Positions 1-8,654 of a stretch of 64,000 nucleotides of DNA are shown piece by piece. The position numbers and the translations under genes were made by a program. How positions within the stretch are numbered: the first letter of the stretch is position 1; every line of letters starts with the position of its first letter. Source of the DNA: Polynucleobacter sp. HIN5 (GTDB taxonomy: Bacteria; Pseudomonadota; Gammaproteobacteria; Burkholderiales; Burkholderiaceae); NCBI RefSeq assembly GCF_030297555.1, contig NZ_AP028136.1, positions 186,001 through 250,000 on the forward strand, read 5' to 3'. Under the pieces are notes generated by a model. The model was not told where the DNA came from, did no database searches, and worked only from the letters and a program-made list of their open reading frames with translations.

Positions 1-2
1 TA

Positions 3-863
3 TTTATGGTGTTGCTCAGGGGTGATCATGAGCTCAATGAAATCAAGGTTAATAAGGTCCCTGGCTTAAGTGCCTTTCGGTTTGCCACCGATGCTGAAAT
101 CCAAACAGCGTGCGGTTCACCAGTGGGTTACTTAGGCCCGGTTGGATTACCGTCCTCAGTTCAAGTGATTGCCGATCGCACCGTGGCAAATATGAGTGAC
201 TTTGTCTGCGGCGCCAATGCCGAAGGCTATCACTTGACTGGTGTCAATTGGGGGCGCGACGTTCCTGAGCCTTTGGTAGCCGATGTGCGTAATGCAGTGG
301 CCGGAGATCCTTCGCCAGATGGAAAAGGAACTCTTGAGATTTGTCGCGGCATTGAAGTAGGCCATGTGTTTCAATTGGGAACCCGATATTCCGAAGCGAT
401 GAAGTGCACTTACCTTGACGAAAATGGTAAAGCTCAGCCGATGGTGATGGGCTGTTACGGAATTGGCGTGACCCGCTTATTGGGTGCTGCGATTGAGCAA
501 GGTCACGACGAGCGTGGGATTATTTGGCCGATTTCCATGGCGCCATTTGAGGTCGTGATTTGTCCGGTAGGCTACGATAAATCCGATGCGGTACGCGACG
601 CTGCCAACCATTTACATCAAGAACTTCTTGCTGCTGGCGTGGATGTTGTTTTAGATGATCGCGGTGAGCGTCCGGGCGCGATGTTTGCAGACTGGGAGTT
701 GATTGGTGTCCCTTATCGTATCGTGATTGGCGAGCGTAGTCTCAAAGAAGATCAGGTTGAGTTTCAGAGTCGACGAGAAAGTGTCGCTCAATTAATACCG
801 CTGAAGTCGATTACGCACACAATTGTTACTGCGATCAATACCGCAAAAAATAATTTGATTTAA
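3..863 (+). CDS. proS: prolyl-tRNA synthetase, C-terminal part (5' end outside window)
   Basis: Charges tRNA-Pro with proline in the cytoplasm. The frame is open to the left edge, so only about 285 residues of a protein usually near 570 are visible; the ATG at position 6 is internal. What remains is the second half of the bacterial-type insertion (editing) domain, class II motif 3 (GCYGIGVTR, residues about 149-157 of the fragment), and the C-terminal anticodon-binding domain. The GDHELNE stretch at the start is typical of bacterial ProRS. The stop lies 3 bases from the convergent ffh stop, leaving no room for a terminator. Identification is firm. Confidence 0.96.
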   Translation, partial: FMVLLRGDHELNEIKVNKVPGLSAFRFATDAEIQTACGSPVGYLGPVGLPSSVQVIADRTVANMSDFVCGANAEGYHLTGVNWGRDVPEPLVADVRNAVAGDPSPDGKGTLEICRGIEVGHVFQLGTRYSEAMKCTYLDENGKAQPMVMGCYGIGVTRLLGAAIEQGHDERGIIWPISMAPFEVVICPVGYDKSDAVRDAANHLHQELLAAGVDVVLDDRGERPGAMFADWELIGVPYRIVIGERSLKEDQVEFQSRRESVAQLIPLKSITHTIVTAINTAKNNLI

Positions 864-866
864 GCT

Positions 867-2249
867 CTATTTTTTGAACAGCCCGCCGAGTCCTTTGGCG
901 GCACCGCGGGCGGCAAGCGAGCTCATCATCTTGGCCATCTTGCCGCCCTTCATTTGCTTCATCATGCCTTGCATTTGTTCAAATTGCGCCAAGAGGCGAT
1001 TGACCTCTTGAACTTGAACGCCCGCACCGGCAGCAATCCGACGCTTACGACTTGCCTTTAATAGTTCGGGTTTGGCACGCTCTTGTGGGGTCATGCTATC
1101 AATGATCCCTTGCATATGCTTCATTTGCTTATTAGCCATTCCTAAGTTGGCTTTACTGGCCTGCTGCGCAATTTGACTGGGTAATTTATCGAGCAGATTG
1201 GCCATGCCCCCCATATTTTGCATTTGCTTAATTTGCTCTCGGAAGTCACCAAGATCAAATCCACCCTTTTGTATTTTTTTGGCAATCTTTTGGGCTTGCT
1301 CAACATCGACATTTTGTTGGGCTTGTTCAACCAAGGCCAGGATGTCGCCCATGCCCAGTATGCGGTTGGTCATGCGCTCGGCATCAAACGCCTCAAGCCC
1401 ATCCATTTTTTCTGCAACGCCGATAAATTTGATGGGCACGCCGGTAATATGACGAACCGATAGCGCTGCACCCCCGCGGGAATCACCATCCAGTTTGGTG
1501 AGAATGACGCCGCTCAGGGGTAATGCCTCATGAAAAGCCCGTGCCGTATTAACCGCGTCTTGACCGAGCATGGCATCGACCACAAAAAGGGTTTCAATCG
1601 GTTTGAGACTCGCATGCAAAGACTTAATCTCTTGCATCATTTGCTCATCAATGCCTAAACGACCTGCCGTGTCAACAATTAAAACATCGTGATAATGGCG
1701 TTTAGCCCAATCGAGCGCCGCATTGGCAATCTCAATGGGCTTTTGGTCAGGTGAGCTTGGAAAGAAATCCGCTCCAACTTGAGCACTAACCGTTTTTAAT
1801 TGCTCGATCGCGGCCGGACGATACACGTCGCACGAAACAGTCAAAACCTTTTTCTTTAACTTTTCTTGCAAGAACTTAGCAAGTTTGGCTGCTGAGGTTG
1901 TTTTACCAGCACCTTGCAAACCGGCCATTAAGATGACCGCAGGAGGTTGGGTGGCTAGATTTAATTTCCCAGACTCTTCTTCATCCCCGCCCATGATGAG
2001 GGCTAGCTCGCGTTGTACGACCCCCACTAAGGCTTGACCAGGCGTCAGACTGCCAACCACATCCTCACCAAGCGCCTTGAACTTGATTTGCTCCATGAGG
2101 CTCTTTACAACCGGTAAAGCCACGTCCGCCTCAAGTAAAGCGAGACGAATCTCGCGCAGCATGTCGGCCGTATTGCTTTCGGTCAGGCGAGCTTGGCCCC
2201 GCATGGTTTTAACCACACGACTTAAGCGGTCGGTCAGATTCTCAAGCAT
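867..2249 (-). CDS. ffh: signal recognition particle protein Ffh (SRP54)
   Basis: GTPase of the signal recognition particle; binds 4.5S RNA and signal sequences and delivers ribosomes to FtsY at the membrane. The 460 residues show an N-terminal helical domain, the P-loop GLQGAGKTT (about 110-118), DTAGR (about 193) and TKLDGD (about 251) of the G domain, and a Met-rich M domain from about 300 with an MQGMMKQMKGGKMAKMM run near the end. Length is normal. Divergent from ypjD with 20 bases between start codons. There is no Shine-Dalgarno; a TCTAAT hexamer lies 6 bases before the ATG. Confidence 0.97.
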   Translation of the reverse strand: MLENLTDRLSRVVKTMRGQARLTESNTADMLREIRLALLEADVALPVVKSLMEQIKFKALGEDVVGSLTPGQALVGVVQRELALIMGGDEEESGKLNLATQPPAVILMAGLQGAGKTTSAAKLAKFLQEKLKKKVLTVSCDVYRPAAIEQLKTVSAQVGADFFPSSPDQKPIEIANAALDWAKRHYHDVLIVDTAGRLGIDEQMMQEIKSLHASLKPIETLFVVDAMLGQDAVNTARAFHEALPLSGVILTKLDGDSRGGAALSVRHITGVPIKFIGVAEKMDGLEAFDAERMTNRILGMGDILALVEQAQQNVDVEQAQKIAKKIQKGGFDLGDFREQIKQMQNMGGMANLLDKLPSQIAQQASKANLGMANKQMKHMQGIIDSMTPQERAKPELLKASRKRRIAAGAGVQVQEVNRLLAQFEQMQGMMKQMKGGKMAKMMSSLAARGAAKGLGGLFKK

Positions 2250-2255
2250 TTATCG

Positions 2256-2261
2256 ATTAGA
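2256..2261 (-). promoter_or_regulatory. candidate -10 element of ffh, leaderless spacing
   Basis: TCTAAT on the minus strand matches TATAAT at 5 of 6 bases and ends 6 bases before the ffh ATG, which would put transcription start on the A of the start codon. A weaker TAGACT (4 of 6) for the divergent ypjD overlaps it at 2258-2263 with the same spacing. No clear -35 was seen. Confidence 0.4.
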
Positions 2262-2269
2262 CTTTCGAA

Positions 2270-3115
2270 ATGACTATTTTAGGTTACTCGGGATTTGGCT
2301 GGCTGCCATCCTTACTTTATCTCTTACTAATTATTGTTCTGGGTTATCGCGACCAAAGGCGTCCTGAGACTCCATTTTTTGTTGGCTTGGTCCAAATTTT
2401 GATTCTGATCGTGTTGATCATTCACGGAATCTTGTTATACGAGTCCATTTTTAATGGGGAGCGCTTTGTATTTGGCTTTGCGCAAGATCTTTCCCTGATG
2501 GCTTGGGTGGGACTCAGTTTTTACTGGATTCAGAGCTTTTTCTTGCCCATTTCAAGCTTACGGCTGATGACCATCAGCATGGCGATGTTTTGTGCGATCC
2601 TGCCCGATCTCTTTCCGGGGTCGGTCATCTCTCAACGCGCCGTCGCCGATCCTTGGTTTAAGGCCCACTTTATTGTTGCAACCTTTGCAGTGGGCTTTTT
2701 TAGCTTATCAGCGATGCTGGCGGTCTTAATGAGCCTGCAAGATCGTGCGTTGCGTAAGGGGATGGCCAATGGCATGAGCGGCGCACCAACCTGGATTGAA
2801 AGTCTGCCACCATTATTGACCATGGAGAGCTTCTTGTTCCGTTTGCTCTATGTCGGATATGCACTTTTGAGTATGACCGTTTTCTCCGGCCTATTTTTCT
2901 CACAAGAGCTGTTCGGTAAGCCACTAGTCTTTGACCATAAAACAGTGTTTGCACTCTTATCGTGGCTCGTATTTAGCGGTTTAGTGGTCGCGCGCCTGCG
3001 CGTTGGTTTGCGGGGGCCAACGGCAGTGCGCTGGGTCTTGGGTGGGTTTATAGCTCTGTTGTTGACTTATGCGGGCACACGCTTTGTTGCCGAAGTGATT
3101 TTGCAGAGAACCTAA
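2270..3115 (+). CDS. ypjD: YpjD-like inner membrane protein, cytochrome c assembly (CcsA) family
   Basis: A 281-residue polytopic membrane protein with about eight hydrophobic segments spread over the whole length. It resembles the CcsA/CcmC-type cytochrome c assembly family, in the branch represented by E. coli YpjD, which is likewise divergent from ffh. The WFKAHFIVATFAVGFFSLSA segment (from about residue 129) carries a conserved His. Whether these proteins handle haem is not settled, so function is uncertain. It is followed after two bases by the ampD-type gene, so the two are probably cotranscribed. Confidence 0.82.
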   Translation: MTILGYSGFGWLPSLLYLLLIIVLGYRDQRRPETPFFVGLVQILILIVLIIHGILLYESIFNGERFVFGFAQDLSLMAWVGLSFYWIQSFFLPISSLRLMTISMAMFCAILPDLFPGSVISQRAVADPWFKAHFIVATFAVGFFSLSAMLAVLMSLQDRALRKGMANGMSGAPTWIESLPPLLTMESFLFRLLYVGYALLSMTVFSGLFFSQELFGKPLVFDHKTVFALLSWLVFSGLVVARLRVGLRGPTAVRWVLGGFIALLLTYAGTRFVAEVILQRT

Positions 3116-3117
3116 TT

Positions 3118-3915
3118 TTGCTGAAATGGATTTTGCTAGGCTTGGGGTTGGCCTTCGCCTATTGGTGGTTGGTGCTTAAGAAAAAGCGGGATCAAGAAAA
3201 GGCTTTGGAGCCGAAGTCAGCACCACCCTCTCAGTTAAAGCCGAAGCGCATGGTTTCTTGTTCGTATTGCGATCTTCACTTGCCCGAAGATGATGCGATT
3301 GCATGGGATGGTCGCTATTACTGCTGCGCTGATCACCACGATCGTCTAAGTCAAAAGGGTTGGTGGGGAAGGGCTCAGTGGCGAGCTTCATCTAACTTTG
3401 ATGATCGACCCACTCAAGCTAAGCCAGATTTGGCGGTTATTCATCACATTAGTTTGCCCCCTGGTCAATTTGGCAGCGGTCACATTATTGATTTTTTTCA
3501 AAACAAGTTAGATGCTCATGCCCACCCTTATTTTGAACAAATTGCGCATCAGAAGGTTTCAAGCCATTTCTTGATTGATCGTGATGGGCAAGTCGTTCAG
3601 CTGGTATCGGTTCATAAACGGGCTTGGCATGCAGGTGCATCCCAATTTTTTGAGCGTGAGCGCTGTAATGATTTTTCCATTGGCATTGAGTTAGTGGGGG
3701 ATGGAGATTGCGCGTTCACCAATGAGCAATATGCGGCCCTTGCCGAACTGATTGACCTCTTAGAAAAGAATTTTTCCAACTTGCGATTTGCGGGACATAG
3801 CGATATTGCGCCCGATCGCAAGACCGACCCAGGCAAATCATTTGATTGGGTGCGAATACAACGCTTAGCAAATTTAAGTGAGAAACAATTGCCTTTTGGG
3901 CTTGACTCTCGCTAG
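3118..3915 (+). CDS. ampD: AmpD-type anhydro-muramyl amidase with PP0621-like N-terminal domain
   Basis: The C-terminal part (about 105-265) is a 1,6-anhydro-N-acetylmuramoyl-L-alanine amidase that cleaves stem peptides from recycled muropeptides. Zn ligands equivalent to E. coli AmpD are visible: His109 in VIHHISLPPG, His227 and Asp237 in AGHSDIAPDRKTDPG; Glu191 lies in GIELVG. The N-terminal 80 residues are extra: a membrane segment (about 3-20), a charged linker, then four cysteines (48, 51, 69, 70), as in the small PP0621 proteins of betaproteobacteria. Classical AmpD is about 190 residues and cytoplasmic; here the active domain would be tethered to the membrane. Start is TTG, two bases after the ypjD stop. 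Confidence 0.88.
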   Translation: MLKWILLGLGLAFAYWWLVLKKKRDQEKALEPKSAPPSQLKPKRMVSCSYCDLHLPEDDAIAWDGRYYCCADHHDRLSQKGWWGRAQWRASSNFDDRPTQAKPDLAVIHHISLPPGQFGSGHIIDFFQNKLDAHAHPYFEQIAHQKVSSHFLIDRDGQVVQLVSVHKRAWHAGASQFFERERCNDFSIGIELVGDGDCAFTNEQYAALAELIDLLEKNFSNLRFAGHSDIAPDRKTDPGKSFDWVRIQRLANLSEKQLPFGLDSR

Positions 3916-3930
3916 CTGTATCTCCATCAG

Positions 3931-3946
3931 GTAAGCGGCCGCTTAC
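3931..3946. other. 16-bp perfect palindrome after ampD
   Basis: The sequence gtaagcggccgcttac is its own reverse complement and contains a NotI site. As RNA it could form a 6-bp stem with a GGCC loop; a run of six T follows after five bases, so it may be a weak terminator for ypjD-ampD. It could equally be a protein-binding site, because nrdA regulation begins about 90 bases further on. Confidence 0.4.
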
Positions 3947-4034
3947 ATCACTTTTTTGAAGATTTCATTTCTATCAAAAATAGGGAAATTACTAATAAAT
4001 TCCGTAAAAAAGAACTTACCTAATTTAAAATATT

Positions 4035-4050
4035 TACCTATACTTAGTAC
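4035..4050 (+). promoter_or_regulatory. NrdR box 1 (candidate) upstream of nrdA
   Basis: The core CTATACTTAG resembles the NrdR box (consensus about ACACTATATATAGTGT). Its centre lies 32 bases upstream of the centre of the stronger second box, the face-of-helix spacing known for NrdR operator pairs. It contains the best -10 candidate for nrdA (TATACT), so NrdR bound here would block RNA polymerase. Confidence 0.7.
4039..4044 (+). promoter_or_regulatory. candidate -10 element of nrdAB
   Basis: TATACT matches the sigma-70 -10 at 5 of 6 and lies inside NrdR box 1. Transcription would start near 4051, giving a leader of roughly 87 bases that includes box 2. The -35 is poor (TTACCT at about 4016). 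Confidence 0.4.
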
Positions 4051-4066
4051 CCAGAACGATTCAAAA

Positions 4067-4082
4067 CCACTACATCTAGTGT
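4067..4082 (+). promoter_or_regulatory. NrdR box 2 (candidate) upstream of nrdA
   Basis: CACTACATCTAGTG (4068-4081) has perfect inverted arms CACTA/TAGTG around four bases and matches the NrdR consensus well. NrdR is a zinc-finger/ATP-cone repressor that acts on ribonucleotide reductase operons when dATP is high. Exactly 16 bases separate this 16-bp box from box 1. Confidence 0.78.
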
Positions 4083-4137
4083 TTTTGTTACAAATTTGTC
4101 TTTTTTCCAATAAATACATATATATAGCAGGAGCAAT

Positions 4138-7089
4138 ATGACCTTCGCCGATCCTCAAGCAGCTGGCCAAGTAGGCACCATGAGTCATGGAGGCGTTAGC
4201 CCCGTAGGTAATTTGACCCAAACCCCATCCGCTAACTATGTCGCCGGTGGTGTAGGTCTTGCTCAAACCACCCAGCTTTCAGACTACAAAATCATTCGTC
4301 GTAATGGTTCGGTAGTTGCTTTTGAGCCCTCGAAAATTGCCATTGCTGTGACCAAAGCCTTTTTAGCGGTTAACGGTGGTCAGGGTGCAGCCTCAGCACG
4401 GATTCGTGAGCAAGTTGAGCAATTGACCCAAAACGTGGTTCGTGCACTATTGCGCAGCCGTCCCAATGGCGGAACCTTTCATATTGAAGACATTCAGGAT
4501 CAGGTTGAGTTAGCCTTGATGCGTAGTGGGGAGCATAACGTTGCTCGCGCTTATGTTCTTTATCGCGAAAAGCGCAATCAGGAACGCGCTGCGCAGCAAA
4601 GCGCGGCTCAAGAGCAAGTCGCCGACCCTAGCTTGCCCTCCGTGCAAGTGAACGACAACGGTGTTACCAAGCCCCTCAACGTCGCTGCTTTGCGCAGTGT
4701 AATTGAGGCGGCATGCGAAGGATTGGGTAACCACATTGATGCAAGCCCCATCATGACCGAAACCATCAAGAATCTCTATGACGGTGTCCCCATGGCGCAG
4801 GTGTATGACTCGGCTATTTTGGCATCGCGCACCCTGATTGAGAAGGACCCTGCATACAGTCAAGTGACTGCTCGTATTTTGATGCATGTGATTCGGAAGG
4901 AAATTCTGGGGCGCGAGGTCTTGCAAGGCGATATGCAGTCTGAGTATCCAAACTATTTCCCTCAATTTATTCGTAAGGGTATTGAGGCGGAACTGTTAGA
5001 TCCCCGCCTTTTGGAGTTTGATCTGAGCAAAATCTCGGCAGCGCTCAATGCCGATCGGGATTTGCAATTTAACTATCTAGGCCTCCAAACCCTTTACGAC
5101 CGTTATTTCTTGCACATTGAAGACCATCGGATTGAAATGCCCCAGGCATTTTTCATGCGCGTGGCAATGGGCCTGGCTTTAAATGAGCCAGAGCGTGAGC
5201 GCCGTGCGATTGAGTTTTATGAGGTTCTCTCGACCTTCGATTTCATGTCGAGTACCCCAACATTATTTAACTCAGCGACCCTGCGCTCGCAGCTCTCGAG
5301 TTGCTACCTCACCACGGTGGATGATGATTTGGACGGTATTTACGAGGCCCTGAAAGAGAATGCCTTGTTATCCAAGTTTGCCGGTGGTTTGGGTAATGAC
5401 TGGACGAATGTGCGGGCTTTGGGCAGTCACATTAAGGGTACCAATGGCAAGTCCCAGGGCGTTGTTCCCTTCTTAAAGGTTGTGAACGATACCGCTGTAG
5501 CCGTAAACCAAGGTGGTAAGCGCAAGGGTGCTGTTTGCGCCTATCTGGAGACCTGGCACTTAGATATCGAGGAGTTTTTAGAGCTTCGCAAGAATACGGG
5601 CGACGATCGCCGCCGTACCCACGATATGAACACCTCCAATTGGATCCCCGATTTATTTATGAAGCGGGTGATGGAAAACGGAGAGTGGACTTTGTTTTCC
5701 CCATCCAGCACCCCAGATTTACATGACAAATACGGCAAGGCCTTCGAGCAAGCCTATATTGCCTATGAAAAACGTGCTGAGGCTGGCGAAATTAAGCCAT
5801 CGAAGAAGATCCCTGCGGTTCAGTTGTGGCGCAAGATGTTGGCCATGCTATTCGAGACCGGCCATCCTTGGATTACCTACAAAGATCCTTGCAATATTCG
5901 TAGTCCTCAACAGCATGTAGGCGTGGTGCATTCATCCAATTTGTGTACTGAGATTACCCTCAACACCAATGAGAGCGAAATCGCCGTTTGCAATTTAGGT
6001 TCAGTCAACCTTACCGCCCACATGACCACCGATGCTAACGGTCAGATGGTGCTCGATCACGCTAAGCTCAAGAAGACCATCCAGACTGCAATGCGCATGC
6101 TCGATAACGTGATTGATATCAATTACTATGCGGTTGCGAAGGCTCGTAACTCCAATATGAAGCACCGCCCAGTCGGTCTTGGGATTATGGGCTTCCAAGA
6201 TTGCTTGCACATGCAGCGGATTCCGTATGCGAGTGAAGCGGCGGTCAAGTTTGCTGATACCTCGATGGAAGCGGTTTGCTACTACGCCTATCAGGCATCG
6301 AGTGAGCTCGCCAAAGAGCGTGGTACCTATAGCAGTTATCAAGGATCGCTGTGGGATCGCGGCATTTTGCCCCAAGATACCCTTAAGATGCTGCAAGAGG
6401 AGCGCGGCGGCTATGTTGAAGTAGATCAGTCAAGCACCATGGATTGGAATGCCTTACGCACCCAGATTAAGCAATACGGCATGCGTAACTCCAATTGCGT
6501 CGCAATTGCCCCAACCGCAACGATCTCGAACATTATTGGTGTCTCGGCCTGTATTGAGCCCACCTTCCAGAATTTGTTCGTGAAATCCAATCTTTCTGGC
6601 GAGTTCACCGTAGTCAATGACTACTTAGTCCGGGATTTGAAGGATCGCGGACTCTGGGATGAGGTCATGATTGCGGATTTGAAGTATTTTGATGGCACCT
6701 TGTCCAAAATTGATCGCGTTCCCCAAGATCTACGCGATTTGTATGCGACTGCCTTTGAGGTTGAGCCAAGCTGGTTGGTTGAGGCTGCTTCACGTCGTCA
6801 AAAGTGGATCGATCAAGCGCAATCGCTCAATATCTATATGGCCGGCGCTTCCGGTAAGAAATTGGATGACACCTATAAGTTGGCCTGGATTCGGGGTTTG
6901 AAAACCACCTATTACTTGCGGACCATGGCAGCGACCCATGTTGAGAAATCGACCGTCGCTACTGGCCAGCTCAATGCGGTTTCCAGTGGGGCTGTTGCCA
7001 GTACCGCAGGAGCAGTTGCCGCAGATGGCCCGGTTTGCACCATGCGTCCTGGCGATCCAGGGTTTGAGGAATGCGAAGCTTGTCAATAA
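4138..7089 (+). CDS. nrdA: class Ia ribonucleoside-diphosphate reductase, alpha subunit
   Basis: Large subunit that reduces ribonucleotides to deoxyribonucleotides aerobically. The 983 residues are longer than E. coli NrdA (about 760) because the N-terminus carries two ATP-cone-like segments: about 50-150, and a second at about 170-265. The catalytic barrel shows redox Cys389 (SSCYL), the radical Cys603 with Glu605 (NLCTE), redox Cys618 (AVCNLGS), and the C-terminal shuttle pair Cys979/Cys982 (ECEACQ). It starts at an ATG with GGAG about 6 bases upstream. The first 45 residues are low-complexity. Probably an operon with nrdB, under the paired NrdR boxes. Confidence 0.97.
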   Translation: MTFADPQAAGQVGTMSHGGVSPVGNLTQTPSANYVAGGVGLAQTTQLSDYKIIRRNGSVVAFEPSKIAIAVTKAFLAVNGGQGAASARIREQVEQLTQNVVRALLRSRPNGGTFHIEDIQDQVELALMRSGEHNVARAYVLYREKRNQERAAQQSAAQEQVADPSLPSVQVNDNGVTKPLNVAALRSVIEAACEGLGNHIDASPIMTETIKNLYDGVPMAQVYDSAILASRTLIEKDPAYSQVTARILMHVIRKEILGREVLQGDMQSEYPNYFPQFIRKGIEAELLDPRLLEFDLSKISAALNADRDLQFNYLGLQTLYDRYFLHIEDHRIEMPQAFFMRVAMGLALNEPERERRAIEFYEVLSTFDFMSSTPTLFNSATLRSQLSSCYLTTVDDDLDGIYEALKENALLSKFAGGLGNDWTNVRALGSHIKGTNGKSQGVVPFLKVVNDTAVAVNQGGKRKGAVCAYLETWHLDIEEFLELRKNTGDDRRRTHDMNTSNWIPDLFMKRVMENGEWTLFSPSSTPDLHDKYGKAFEQAYIAYEKRAEAGEIKPSKKIPAVQLWRKMLAMLFETGHPWITYKDPCNIRSPQQHVGVVHSSNLCTEITLNTNESEIAVCNLGSVNLTAHMTTDANGQMVLDHAKLKKTIQTAMRMLDNVIDINYYAVAKARNSNMKHRPVGLGIMGFQDCLHMQRIPYASEAAVKFADTSMEAVCYYAYQASSELAKERGTYSSYQGSLWDRGILPQDTLKMLQEERGGYVEVDQSSTMDWNALRTQIKQYGMRNSNCVAIAPTATISNIIGVSACIEPTFQNLFVKSNLSGEFTVVNDYLVRDLKDRGLWDEVMIADLKYFDGTLSKIDRVPQDLRDLYATAFEVEPSWLVEAASRRQKWIDQAQSLNIYMAGASGKKLDDTYKLAWIRGLKTTYYLRTMAATHVEKSTVATGQLNAVSSGAVASTAGAVAADGPVCTMRPGDPGFEECEACQ

Positions 7090-7132
7090 GCTCGATGAGA
7101 ACACTAGAACAAATAGGAATTAGGAGAAAAGT

Positions 7133-8317
7133 ATGTTGAACTGGGATGAAGAAGTCGCTCCAGCCCTTGCGAAGGCAGGGTTTGTGCCGCCACCCTCGCC
7201 AATGGCCGTTCCGCCAGTGCAAGTTGCCCCTGTGGCTGATCAGGTGGCTGTTGCTCCTCCAGTCCAAGCGGCAGCAAAACCAGTAGCCGATGCCACTGAG
7301 CGTCGTGTAAACGTCGCCGATAAGCGGGTGATTAATGGCACAACCGATGTTAATCAGCTGGTTCCATTTAAGTACAAGTGGGCTTGGGAGAAGTACCTAG
7401 CTGGCTGTGCTAACCATTGGATGCCCCAAGAAATCAATATGAACCGCGATATTGCGCTCTGGAAAGACCCCAATGGTCTGACCGAAGATGAGCGGCGCAT
7501 TATTAAGCGTAATTTAGGTTTCTTTGTAACCGCGGATTCCTTGGCAGCGAATAACATCGTATTGGGAACCTATCGCCAGATTACGGCTCCAGAGTGCCGT
7601 CAGTATTTATTGCGCCAGGCTTTTGAAGAGGCCATCCACACCCATGCCTACCAGTACATTGTTGAGTCCTTGGGTCTGGATCAAGCCGAAATCTTCAATG
7701 CTTACCATGAGGTTCCTTCGATTCGGGACAAAGATGAGTTCCTAATTCCGTTTATTGATGTGCTCACCGATCCCGCTTTTAAGACCGGTACTCTTGAAAA
7801 CGATCAAAAGCTATTGCGCTCCCTGATTGTTTTTGCCTGCGTGATGGAAGGTTTGTTCTTTTATGTTGGTTTTACGCAAATCCTCGCGATGGGCCGTCAA
7901 AACAAAATGATGGGGGCGGCGGAGCAGTATCAATACATCTTGCGTGATGAGTCGATGCATTGCAATTTTGGCATTGATTTAATCAACCAAATCAAGCTGG
8001 AGAACCCGCAGTTATGGACTTCTGCGTTCAAAGAAGAGATTCGGAGCATCTTTGAAAAAGCAGTGGAGTTAGAGTATCGCTATGCCGAGGATACGATGCC
8101 AAGAGGGGTGCTTGGACTCAATGCGCCGATGTTCAAAAGTTACCTTCGCTTTATCTGTAATCGTCGGTGTATGCAAATAGGACTTGACGCAATGTATCCA
8201 AATGAAGAGAATCCATTTCCATGGATGTCAGAAATGATAGATCTGAAAAAAGAGAGAAACTTTTTTGAGACTAGAGTGATTGAGTATCAAACCGGTGGTG
8301 CGCTGAATTGGGAGTAA
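7133..8317 (+). CDS. nrdB: class Ia ribonucleoside-diphosphate reductase, beta subunit
   Basis: Small subunit that carries the di-iron centre and tyrosyl radical and passes it to NrdA. Seen in the 394 residues: Glu166, His169 and Tyr173 in the [12 protein letters not shown] helix (E. coli Glu115/His118/Tyr122 spacing), an upstream Asp in [12 protein letters not shown], and the later ligand helix [10 protein letters not shown]. So this is a standard radical-type NrdB. The first 75 residues are a Pro/Ala/Val-rich extension that looks disordered. A good Shine-Dalgarno (TAGGAGAAAAGT) precedes the ATG. Spacing of 43 bases from nrdA and the downstream terminator indicate a two-gene operon. Confidence 0.97.
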   Translation: MLNWDEEVAPALAKAGFVPPPSPMAVPPVQVAPVADQVAVAPPVQAAAKPVADATERRVNVADKRVINGTTDVNQLVPFKYKWAWEKYLAGCANHWMPQEINMNRDIALWKDPNGLTEDERRIIKRNLGFFVTADSLAANNIVLGTYRQITAPECRQYLLRQAFEEAIHTHAYQYIVESLGLDQAEIFNAYHEVPSIRDKDEFLIPFIDVLTDPAFKTGTLENDQKLLRSLIVFACVMEGLFFYVGFTQILAMGRQNKMMGAAEQYQYILRDESMHCNFGIDLINQIKLENPQLWTSAFKEEIRSIFEKAVELEYRYAEDTMPRGVLGLNAPMFKSYLRFICNRRCMQIGLDAMYPNEENPFPWMSEMIDLKKERNFFETRVIEYQTGGALNWE

Positions 8318-8462
8318 CAAAAAGCTAGACCAGCGCTTCCTCCGGCAATATAGGAGATAGTTCGGTTGATTAGTATTAGTAGTCGCTTGAAACTGGCAAA
8401 AATGCGAAAACCCTTTAAACAGGGTGACTGGATTTTCTTCCCAATTTTTTCCACCCTCTTTG

Positions 8463-8497
8463 AAAAGCTGCTTCCCGCAAGGGCCGCAGCTTTTTTT
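8463..8497 (+). terminator. rho-independent terminator after nrdB
   Basis: AAAAGCTGC and GCAGCTTTT arms (8463-8471 and 8486-8494) pair fully around a 14-base loop that has its own CCC/GGG core, and a run of seven T begins inside the second arm. A weaker hairpin ACCCT/AGGGT lies at 8410-8425, upstream. Confidence 0.85.
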
Positions 8498-8654
8498 CCA
8501 GGATTCATTAGCGTGCAGCACCATGTAGTAAGCCGCGCGCCGATGAATAGCTCGCTCGTTTCCCATGGTGCACCGCAAGGCGTAACGTGGAGTCATGGTC
8601 GGGTTTTCTTAATCAGTAGTTTGTTCTAATCCTCACACGTGAAGGAGAATCACT
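8498..8654 (+). other. upstream region of the H1-like gene
   Basis: Non-coding gap after the nrdB terminator. It holds an 8-bp inverted repeat, GCACCATG (8518-8525) and CATGGTGC (8564-8571), separated by 38 bases, which could form a leader structure if transcription starts upstream. GAAGGAGAA just before the H1-like ATG is a strong ribosome-binding site. I could not assign a -35/-10 pair. Confidence 0.35.

Noticed and set aside
3118..3915. ypjD-ampD-nrdAB as one operon
   Set aside because: A 222-base gap with palindrome, NrdR boxes and a new promoter separates ampD from nrdA.
3956..4141. Short open frame covering the NrdR box region
   Set aside because: AT-rich, with no ribosome site and crossing the promoter and operator pair; not a credible gene.
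4510..4965. A 151-codon frame antisense to nrdA
   Set aside because: It overlaps the conserved second ATP-cone region of nrdA and resembles no protein I know.
8366..8629. Open frame of 87 codons between nrdB and the H1-like gene
   Set aside because: It runs straight through the strong nrdB terminator and has no coding character or Shine-Dalgarno.
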